Shown: in pieces, positions 1-5,163 of the stretch
Layout: every line of letters starts with the position of its first letter
How positions within the stretch are numbered: the first letter of the stretch is position 1
Source: Allobrachymonas sp.
GTDB lineage: Bacteria > Pseudomonadota > Gammaproteobacteria > Burkholderiales > Burkholderiaceae_C
Direction of reading: 5' to 3'
Length of the DNA: 8,068 nt
Assembly (NCBI GenBank): GCA_012036375.1
Contig: JAAUOI010000124.1
Coordinates: 1-8,068, forward strand
Translations under genes and position numbers: made by a program
Notes under the pieces: model-generated
The model's database searches: none
The model's input: the letters and a program-made list of their open reading frames with translations, nothing else
Told to the model about the DNA's origin: nothing

Positions 1-41
1 GGCGGCGCTTCGCGCCTGCGCGTGCTCTCGCGTGTCTTTTC

Positions 42-100
42 GGCCATTTTCGTCCTCATTTTCTCAGCCGTAGCACCGCTACGACTTCCAAAATGCGGCC
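42..100. repeat. Imperfect long inverted repeat, possible dispersed intergenic element
   Basis: A long interrupted hairpin is visible. GGCC (42-45) plus ATTTT (46-50) can pair with AAAAT (90-94) plus GGCC (97-100), with a two-base bulge. At the centre, CGTAGC (69-74) and GCTACG (78-83) form a perfect six-base stem with a three-base loop. The structure ends in a short A-run (101-105) but has no proper U-tract on either strand, so a standard intrinsic terminator is not supported. It resembles the small repeated intergenic elements common in Comamonadaceae genomes. That resemblance is from memory, and copy number cannot be seen here. Confidence 0.4.
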
Positions 101-196
101 AAAAACTGACTCGAAAATCCACTCGCGATAGTCCCACGCCCTAATGGACAATCTCGGTTTAACCCAGATTTCTAGATTCAAAGCGGGTGATCGCAT
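56..196 (-). CDS. Doubtful small ORF, 46 residues
   Basis: A minus-strand frame opens with ATG at 196-194 and ends with TGA at 58-56, giving 46 residues rich in Arg, Val, Leu and aromatic residues (the centre reads WDYREWIFESVFGRILEVV). I do not recognise the family. The frame lies across the long imperfect hairpin at 42-100 and the near-palindrome at 150-170, so it may be a chance reading of a repeated element. The plus strand is also open from base 1 to a TAA at 142-144, so neither frame stands out. The ORF is divergent from the transporter operon. Treat it as unproven. Confidence 0.15.
   Translation of the reverse strand: MRSPALNLEIWVKPRLSIRAWDYREWIFESVFGRILEVVAVLRLRK
150..170. repeat. 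Short near-palindrome upstream of the transporter operon
   Basis: AATCTCGG (150-157) and CCCAGATT (163-170) pair over eight positions with one mismatch around a five-base AT loop. There is no following T-run, so it is not a convincing terminator. It lies about 65 bases upstream of the presumed -10 box of the first gene. It could be an operator or part of a repeat, and the sequence does not decide. Confidence 0.35.
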
Positions 197-235
197 TCAC
201 GGCTTGCTGAGGGTGGAAAAGAGGCGTTTACGGGC

Positions 236-241
236 TACGAT
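236..241 (+). promoter_or_regulatory. Possible -10 box (TACGAT) of the transporter operon
   Basis: TACGAT ends five bases before the ATG at 247. A weak -35-like TGGAAA (214-219) sits 16 bases upstream and matches four of six consensus positions. The only purine stretch before the ATG (AGGG, 242-245) is too close for a normal Shine-Dalgarno site, so a leaderless or nearly leaderless transcript is plausible. Confidence 0.3.
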
Positions 242-246
242 AGGGC

Positions 247-1365
247 ATGACTTCGCTCGCTCCACGCATTGAACGCCAAGCCACCGCCTATCTGGTGCTT
301 GGCCGCTGGACAGCTGCACAACTGAGCGAGGCACAGCAATGGCAAGCTTTGGGTGATGCATTGCAGCAAGCCAGTATCCATTCAGCGCAAGAAGCGGCTT
401 GGGATTTGCGCCTCATGGAGCGACTGGACCATATAGGCGCACAGCTTCTGTGGAATCACTGGGGGCGCAAATGGCCTGCACAGCTTCAAATGTTGCCCAC
501 GCAGCGCGCGGTGCTCACGCGCGTGGCGCAGTTCAGCGGCGATCAACCTCTTGCGCCGAGCAAAACGCTGTGGCAGCGCTTTCTGAGCTTGGGCGAGATT
601 ATCCTGACGGTGCTGTCGCATACGCGGGGGTTCACTCGCTTGGTTGGGCAGTTATTTCTGGACATGATTCGCCTCATTCGTGCGCCCAACCAAGGACCTT
701 GGCGCGACGTGTCAGGGCATTTGTATGCGATCGGTGCGACGGCGTTACCGATTACTGCCTTGGTAGGCTTCTTGATTGGTGTGGTGTTAGCCTATTTGAG
801 TGCGCAGCAGTTGCGCCAATTTGGCGCTGATTCGTTCATCGTGGATTTGCTGGGCGTGAGCCTGGTACGCGAACTCGGACCGCTGCTGGCAGCGATTTTG
901 ATTGCAGGGCGTTCGGGCTCGGCGATCACGGCGCAAATCGGCGTGATGCGTGTGACCGAAGAGCTCGATGCCATGCGCGTGATGGGCATTTCGCATGGTT
1001 TTCGGCTCGTGATGCCACGCGCGATTGCTTTGGCCATTGCCATGCCCTTGATCGCCGTGTGGACGACCTTGGTATCGCTTTTGGGCGGCATGATCGCAGC
1101 GGATTTATCGCTTCAAATCTCGCCACAGTTTTTCATCAATGCCTTGCCCAACGCAGTCCAAGCGGTGAACTTGTCATTGGCCATGGGCAAATCGGTGGTA
1201 TTTGGCATTTTCATCGCTTTGATTGGTTGCCACTATGGTTTGCGTGTGAAGCCCAATACTGAGAGCTTAGGCCAAGGCACCACCGCTTCGGTGGTCACCT
1301 CGATTACGGCGGTGATTCTGATCAACGCAGTGTTTGCGATTGTCTTCAAGGGCGTGGGGTTATGA
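247..1365 (+). CDS. MlaE-family lipid ABC transporter permease with N-terminal STAS domain
   Basis: This is the inner-membrane permease of an MCE-type phospholipid transporter. Residues about 10-95 look like an MlaB-type STAS domain, including LDHIGAQLLW (60-69), which matches the D-x-x-G-A loop of the fold. Residues about 155-372 are the MlaE permease core, with the family blocks VRELGP (207-212), AGRSGSAI (220-227) and EELDAMRVMG (238-247), and about five hydrophobic segments. Canonical MlaE is about 260 residues, and the extra length here is the fused STAS part, so no separate MlaB gene is needed. The ATG at 247 gives a complete STAS domain. The stop overlaps the ATPase start by four bases (ATGA), which implies translational coupling. 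The family call is firm. The substrate (phospholipid) and direction of transport are inferred from the family. Confidence 0.93.
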   Translation: MTSLAPRIERQATAYLVLGRWTAAQLSEAQQWQALGDALQQASIHSAQEAAWDLRLMERLDHIGAQLLWNHWGRKWPAQLQMLPTQRAVLTRVAQFSGDQPLAPSKTLWQRFLSLGEIILTVLSHTRGFTRLVGQLFLDMIRLIRAPNQGPWRDVSGHLYAIGATALPITALVGFLIGVVLAYLSAQQLRQFGADSFIVDLLGVSLVRELGPLLAAILIAGRSGSAITAQIGVMRVTEELDAMRVMGISHGFRLVMPRAIALAIAMPLIAVWTTLVSLLGGMIAADLSLQISPQFFINALPNAVQAVNLSLAMGKSVVFGIFIALIGCHYGLRVKPNTESLGQGTTASVVTSITAVILINAVFAIVFKGVGL

Positions 1366-2189
1366 GCGAGCCGCTGTCTGATTTGACTGCTTCGCGCCTT
1401 GATGCGCAGCATGTGGTGGAAATCTCCAAACTGTGGACGGTGTTTCGCACGCCCGAGGCGAAATTTGTGATCCACAAAGACTTGGATTTGAATGTGGCGC
1501 GCGGTGAGTTGCTTTCCTTGGTGGGCAGCTCAGGCTCGGGCAAAACCACGCTGCTGCGGCAAATGTTGGGCTTGGAATCGGCTGAGAGCGGGCAGGTCTT
1601 GGTGTTGGGCGCACCAGCTTCTCAGCTGAGCACGCGCGGCGCGGCCAGCCGGGTGGGCATGCTGTTTCAGCATGGGGCTTTGTTCTCTGCCTTCAGCGTG
1701 CTTGATAACATTGCTTTTCCACTGCGCGAACTCGGCACTTTGCCCGAGGATTTGATCCGCGATTGCGCCATGGTGAAGCTGCAAATGGTGGGGCTGTCGC
1801 CCCAGCATGCGGGCAAAATGCCCTCCGATCTTTCGGGTGGCATGGTCAAGCGCGTGGCCTTGGCGCGGGCGCTCATCATGGATCCGCCGCTGCTCTTGCT
1901 CGATGAGCCTACAGCGGGCTTGGATCCTGAAAGCTCGGACAGTTTCGTGGCGCTCTTGCGCAGCCTGCACCGCGAATTGGGCTTGACGGTGGTGATGGTG
2001 ACGCATGATCTTGACACCTTATTCGAGCTATCCACCCAAGTGGCGGTGCTGGCGCAGCAAAAAGTGATTGTGAAAGCGCCGCCCAAAGAGGTGATTGCTT
2101 ACCCGCATCCCTTCATTCAAGAGTTTTTCTTGGGCGAGCGTGGGCAGCGGGCGATGGAGCTATTACGGGAGTATCCTTTTGCTGTTTAA
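1362..2189 (+). CDS. MlaF-family ABC transporter ATP-binding protein
   Basis: This is the cytoplasmic ATPase that powers the permease encoded just upstream. All ABC motifs are present: Walker A GSSGSGKT (55-62), Q-loop Gln103 in LFQHGALF, signature LSGGM (157-161), Walker B LLLLDEP (177-183), and H-loop His215 in VTHD. The signature with Met instead of Gln after SGG, and the FQHGALF Q-loop, are typical of the MlaF/Mkl branch that works with MCE proteins. The length of 275 residues is normal. The start is the ATG overlapping the permease stop, with AAGGG (1348-1352) nine bases upstream as ribosome site. It is followed by a 118-base gap before the MCE gene. Confidence 0.95.
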   Translation: MSEPLSDLTASRLDAQHVVEISKLWTVFRTPEAKFVIHKDLDLNVARGELLSLVGSSGSGKTTLLRQMLGLESAESGQVLVLGAPASQLSTRGAASRVGMLFQHGALFSAFSVLDNIAFPLRELGTLPEDLIRDCAMVKLQMVGLSPQHAGKMPSDLSGGMVKRVALARALIMDPPLLLLDEPTAGLDPESSDSFVALLRSLHRELGLTVVMVTHDLDTLFELSTQVAVLAQQKVIVKAPPKEVIAYPHPFIQEFFLGERGQRAMELLREYPFAV

Positions 2190-2256
2190 TCTTCATTCGT
2201 GGCTGTCTCAGTCTTCAAAAAAGCGACGATCCGCAGTCATAGCTTTTTGCACTTTC

Positions 2257-2301
2257 CGCTCCAAAGCATCGTAGGAGCGAAGCGACCGAAACTTTGGAGC
2301 G
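2257..2301 (+). promoter_or_regulatory. Inverted repeat covering the MCE gene ribosome-binding site
   Basis: CGCTCCAAAG (2257-2266) and CTTTGGAGCG (2292-2301) are a perfect 10-bp inverted repeat around a 25-base loop. The right arm contains GGAG (2296-2299), the Shine-Dalgarno sequence eight bases before the ATG at 2308. The left arm can also pair with a second GGAGCG at 2274-2279, which would leave the ribosome site free. The two pairings exclude each other, as in a translational switch. The pairing is seen directly, but the regulatory role is inference. Confidence 0.45.
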
Positions 2302-2307
2302 CTCAAT

Positions 2308-3318
2308 ATGGAAAATAAATCTCATGCATTGGCCGCTGGCGCATTCGTGATCTTGGTCACGGCGCTTTTGATCGGCTTGGCGGCTTGGTTGATGCGCGAT
2401 ACGCGCATTCGTGATGCGGTGGAATTCTCCACCCGCGAATCCGTAACGGGGCTGTCGCCGCAAGCGCCGGTGCGTTACCGAGGCATCGCGGTGGGCAAGG
2501 TCGATTCGATTGAGTTTGACCCGCAGGTGCGCGGCAATGTGCTGGTGCGCTTGGCGGTGGATCAAGGCACGCCAATCACGAAATCAACGTATGCCGTACT
2601 GGGTTACCAAGGCGTGACTGGCTTGGCTTATGTGCAGTTGGATGACCCAGGTGCATCCAATGAGCTGCTGGATTTGTCGGGCTTCAAAGTGCCGCGCATT
2701 GAGCTCAAACCCAGCCTGCTGTCGAAGTTGTCCGACCAAGGCGCGAATATCCTGATCCAAGTGGAAGAAACGGCCAAGCGCTTGAACTTGCTGCTCGCTC
2801 CTGAGAATCAGAAGGTGCTGTTTGGCAGTGTGCAGGCGGTGGGGCAAAGTGCGCAGAATTTCTCTAACCAAGTGACAGCGATGCAAAAAGTGCTCGATGC
2901 GCAGTTTGGTCCCGAGCGCACGGATATTCCGGCTCTCGTGCGCGATACGCGCCAGACCATGCAAGCGCTGCAATCTACATCGGCTGAATTCAACAAAACT
3001 GCTGTTGAAGCCAGCAAAGCGGCCACTGCACTGAGCACCGTGGCGCAGCGCGTGACAGAAAAGGGCGGCACACTAGATCGCGTCAACGAAGGTATCTCAA
3101 GCGCGGCAAGTACGGCGCAAGCAGTTGGCCAAGGCGCACAAGCACTCACGCAGCAGACCTTGCCACGCACCGCACGCATGATGGACGATGCCTCGCGCGC
3201 TGCACGCGCTACCGAGCGTGTGGTCAATCAATTGGGCGACAACCCGCAGAGCTTGATTTTTGGCGATGCGCCTGTGCCGCCAGGACCTGGTGAGCGTGGA
3301 TTTGCAGTGCCCCGTTAA
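2308..3318 (+). CDS. MlaD-family MCE lipid transport protein
   Basis: This is the periplasmic lipid-binding subunit of the transporter, anchored in the inner membrane. Residues 1-10 are cytoplasmic, residues about 11-29 form one membrane segment, and about 38-112 form a single MCE domain, with VTGLSPQAPVRYRGIAVGKV (46-65) and GYQGVTGLAYVQL (99-111) as recognisable family blocks. The rest, to residue 336, is rich in Ala, Gln, Ser and Thr and looks helical or coiled coil. It resembles the long helical tails that let MCE proteins reach towards the outer membrane. MlaD itself is about 180 residues, so this is the longer single-MCE type. The ATG at 2308 has GGAG at 2296-2299. MCE proteins usually form hexamers, which is known for the family but not visible here. 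Confidence 0.92.
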   Translation: MENKSHALAAGAFVILVTALLIGLAAWLMRDTRIRDAVEFSTRESVTGLSPQAPVRYRGIAVGKVDSIEFDPQVRGNVLVRLAVDQGTPITKSTYAVLGYQGVTGLAYVQLDDPGASNELLDLSGFKVPRIELKPSLLSKLSDQGANILIQVEETAKRLNLLLAPENQKVLFGSVQAVGQSAQNFSNQVTAMQKVLDAQFGPERTDIPALVRDTRQTMQALQSTSAEFNKTAVEASKAATALSTVAQRVTEKGGTLDRVNEGISSAASTAQAVGQGAQALTQQTLPRTARMMDDASRAARATERVVNQLGDNPQSLIFGDAPVPPGPGERGFAVPR

Positions 3319-3386
3319 AGGATGCAAAACAAGTTTGTACGCATCGATGATGCGCTCCTAGAAAGCAAGTACGATGAAGCCATTGA

Positions 3387-3465
3387 TCACTATTAAAAAA
3401 ATAGCATTCGACGCACATTCTATGCCGGCTAGAAGCCGATTTTGCTTAAAAAATAGGCTTCTGGC
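3387..3465. repeat. AT-rich repeat-like segment at the start of the lipoprotein gene
   Basis: This stretch is clearly more AT-rich than its surroundings and holds two inverted repeats: CTATT (3390-3394) with AATAG (3400-3404) around an A-run, and AGAAGCC (3431-3437) with GGCTTCT (3456-3462) around an 18-base AT loop. The order of a CTATT-A(n)-AATAGC block, a spacer and a GGCTAGAAGCCGATTTTGCT block resembles a short dispersed repeat I remember from Comamonadaceae intergenic regions. The family membership is recollection. The composition and inverted repeats are seen directly. Confidence 0.45.
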
Positions 3466-4054
3466 GTGGGCGCTGATGAGTAGCGCTTTGCTCGCCGGCT
3501 GCGCTACGCCGCAATCGCCAGTGGGCAAAGCGGTGTATGACTTTGGCGTGGCGCAGTCGGCCGTTAGCGCCGCAGTGCCTGTGCGCAACATTCCGCTGGC
3601 ATTGCCTGAAATTGAAGCCGGTGCGGGTCTGGACAGCCCTGCGCTGCTGTATCGTTTGCAATACCAAGACGCGCAGCAGCTGCGGCCTTATGCCCAAGCG
3701 CGCTGGAGTGTGCCGCCCGCGCAACTGGTGCGCTCGCGTTTGCGTGAGGCGCTTGCTGCGCAAGGGCCCGTGTTGCCGCAAGAGGGCGTTGCCATGTGGA
3801 CGCTGCGCGTCGATCTCGATGAATTCAGCCAGGTGTTTGCTACGCCAGAAAGCAGCCAGGGTACGGTGCGCTTGCGCGCGAGTTTGTTCAAAATTTCTCA
3901 AAGTGGCGAGCAGCTCACGGCGCAGACCAATGTCTTGACTCGATCAGCAGCAGCCTCACAAGATGCGCCAGGCGGTGTACGTGCGCTCACGGCGGCAACG
4001 GATGATGCGGTGCGCCAAATTGCCGCTTGGGTGGCCACACAAATCAAGCCGTGA
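3422..4054 (+). CDS. ABC-type transport auxiliary lipoprotein (PqiC/ABC_trans_aux family)
   Basis: This is a predicted outer-membrane lipoprotein that partners MCE transporters. The lipobox LLAGC places the lipidated Cys at residue 27 when translation starts at 3422, with an Arg/Lys-rich n-region and the hydrophobic stretch LLAWALMSSALLAG. The mature part carries family features: LDSPALLYR, LRPYAQARWSVPPAQLV and a terminal Ala-rich helix. The in-frame ATG at 3374 would add 16 residues and make the signal peptide unusually long, so 3422 is preferred. Neither start has a clear ribosome site. The stop is overlapped by the GTG of the next gene. In this operon the lipoprotein may take the outer-membrane end of the lipid path, in place of an MlaC/MlaA-type partner. 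That role is inferred from gene order. Confidence 0.82.
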   Translation: MPARSRFCLKNRLLAWALMSSALLAGCATPQSPVGKAVYDFGVAQSAVSAAVPVRNIPLALPEIEAGAGLDSPALLYRLQYQDAQQLRPYAQARWSVPPAQLVRSRLREALAAQGPVLPQEGVAMWTLRVDLDEFSQVFATPESSQGTVRLRASLFKISQSGEQLTAQTNVLTRSAAASQDAPGGVRALTAATDDAVRQIAAWVATQIKP

Positions 4055-4650
4055 CGACGCTATCTATTCCAACACTGGCTTGGCCTGCTGCGCTCACGCA
4101 ACGCGGACTGCACGATGCGGGCGATTGCACGAGCGCCTTGCCGCAATCTGCCGATGCGCTGCGCCAACAATCGAGCTTGCTGGAGGATTTCACGCTCGAT
4201 GAGCTCGCCACGTTGGGCGCGGTCATGAGGCGTATGCAGGCGGATGCTGGACAGGTGCTGATTGAACAGGGCGAGGCCGGCGATTGGATGCTGCTGGTGT
4301 TGCAAGGCACTGTGGACGTGACCAAGCACATCATGCGCCACGATGCGCAAGGTTTGCCGTCGGATATACCGCTTGAAATTTCACGCCTTGCTGTCGTGCG
4401 AGCGGGCGCGAGCTTGGGTGAGATGTCAATGCTCGACAGCGAGCCGCGCAACGCCACCTGCACCGCGATTGATGCGGTGCAAGCTGCGATTCTCACCCGC
4501 GAAGCCGTCGGGCAACTGATTCGCGAGCAGCCAGCAGTCGGCGCGAAGCTGCTGGTCAAAATCACACAACTGTTGGCGCAGCGCCTGCGCAACACCAGTG
4601 CGCAACTGGTCAAGGTGGTGGTGCAGTCCAAACAAGCGAAATTGTTTTAG
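4051..4650 (+). CDS. Stand-alone cyclic-nucleotide-binding domain protein
   Basis: This is a 199-residue protein with one cNMP-binding (Crp-like) domain at about residues 43-160. The phosphate-binding cassette GEMSMLDSEPRNAT (123-136) keeps the Glu (124) and the Pro-Arg pair (132-133) that contact the ribose and phosphate in known cAMP/cGMP binders. Upstream, IEQGEAGDWMLLVLQGTVDV (71-90) is the usual beta-roll sequence. After the domain there is only a helical tail (about 150-199) and no helix-turn-helix, so a DNA-binding regulator of Crp/Fnr type is unlikely. The chosen GTG overlaps the lipoprotein stop (GTGA). An in-frame TTG at 4027 is possible but would add eight residues inside the upstream gene. 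Its place at the end of the lipid-transporter operon suggests that it regulates or senses for the transporter. That is inference. Confidence 0.85.
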   Translation: MTTLSIPTLAWPAALTQRGLHDAGDCTSALPQSADALRQQSSLLEDFTLDELATLGAVMRRMQADAGQVLIEQGEAGDWMLLVLQGTVDVTKHIMRHDAQGLPSDIPLEISRLAVVRAGASLGEMSMLDSEPRNATCTAIDAVQAAILTREAVGQLIREQPAVGAKLLVKITQLLAQRLRNTSAQLVKVVVQSKQAKLF

Positions 4651-4707
4651 GACGCAGCGGTTCAACTGAATGCTTTTGACTGACTGCGCAAGTCCGCCGT
4701 CTTCCTC

Positions 4708-4713
4708 TACACT
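4708..4713 (+). promoter_or_regulatory. Possible -10 box (TACACT) of the hemJ-type gene
   Basis: TACACT ends seven bases before the ATG at 4721, and the bases between are pyrimidine-rich with no Shine-Dalgarno sequence. The hexamer at the expected -35 position (TGCGCA, 4685-4690) is a poor match. The box position agrees with the other three gene starts of this type in the window. Confidence 0.3.
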
Positions 4714-4720
4714 TCTTTCC

Positions 4721-5143
4721 ATGCTCTGGGTTAAAGCCTTTCACATCGTTTTCGTGGCCAGTTGGTTCGCGGGTCTCTTTTATTTGCCGCGCATTTTTGT
4801 GAATCTGGCGCAGGTCTCGCCGCAGTCGATTGCCGAGCGTGATCGTTTGCTGCTGATGGCGAGAAAGCTATTTCGCTTCATGACCTTGCTGGCCATTCCT
4901 GCGCTGGCACTCGGTGTGTGGCTGTGGCTAGGCTATGGCATCGGCCGCGGGCAGGGTTGGATGCATGCGAAACTGTGCGTCGTCTTTCTCGCGCTGGGCT
5001 ATCACCATGGCTGCGGCGTGATTCTGCGCAAGTTTGAACGTGGGCTCAATACGCGCAGCCATGTGTGGTATCGCTGGTTCAATGAGGTGAGTGTGCTGAT
5101 CATGGTGGTGGCGGTGATCCTCGTGGTGGTCAAGCCGTTCTGA
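4721..5143 (+). CDS. hemJ: HemJ-type protoporphyrinogen oxidase (UPF0093; often annotated CopD-like)
   Basis: This is a 140-residue inner-membrane protein with about four hydrophobic segments. The opening WVKAFHIVFVASWFAGLFYL (3-22) with PRIFV after it is the HemJ hallmark, with His8 and Arg24 at the conserved positions. GWMHAKL (79-85) supplies the conserved Lys84, and the end NEVSVLIMVVAVILVVVKPF matches the family C-terminus. HemJ oxidises protoporphyrinogen IX to protoporphyrin IX in bacteria that lack HemG and HemY. The activity is inferred from family membership, because many databases call such proteins CopD-like. An upstream in-frame ATG at 4670 would add 17 polar residues absent from the family, so 4721 is chosen. 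It lies 70 bases after the previous gene and six to twenty bases before the VanZ gene, so the two are probably cotranscribed. Confidence 0.83.
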   Translation: MLWVKAFHIVFVASWFAGLFYLPRIFVNLAQVSPQSIAERDRLLLMARKLFRFMTLLAIPALALGVWLWLGYGIGRGQGWMHAKLCVVFLALGYHHGCGVILRKFERGLNTRSHVWYRWFNEVSVLIMVVAVILVVVKPF

Positions 5144-5163
5144 GTCCAGTGACCGAGGCAGGT

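Noticed and set aside
1..144. Plus-strand open frame entering from the left edge as the tail of an upstream gene
   Set aside because: The sequence shows no domain I recognise and lies across a hairpin element that is equally open on the other strand, so it cannot be supported as a gene end.
2218..2248. AAAAAGC/GCTTTTT inverted repeat after the ATPase gene as a terminator
   Set aside because: The seven-base stem is mostly A-T with a 17-base loop, so it is too weak. A terminator there would also cut the transporter operon in two.
3321..3345. GATGC/GCATC hairpin after the MCE gene as a terminator
   Set aside because: The outer stem is five bases, the interior pairs poorly, and no T-run follows.
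4027..4050. TTG at 4027 as start of the cNMP-binding protein
   Set aside because: The added eight residues lie inside the lipoprotein gene and have no ribosome site. The GTG at 4051 overlaps the previous stop in the usual coupling pattern.
4044..4631. Long minus-strand ORF of 195 residues opposite the cNMP-binding gene
   Set aside because: The plus-strand frame has a clear conserved domain. The antisense product is rich in Ser, Ala and Cys with no recognisable motif, as expected for a shadow in GC-rich DNA.
4676..4681. TTGACT as a -35 box for the hemJ-type gene
   Set aside because: The hexamer is good, but the spacer to TACACT (4708-4713) is 26 bases, far outside the usual 16-18, and no other -10 lies at the proper distance.
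4670..4720. ATG at 4670 as start of the HemJ-type protein
   Set aside because: It would add 17 polar residues before the conserved N-terminus, where family members begin directly with the WVKAFH-like block.
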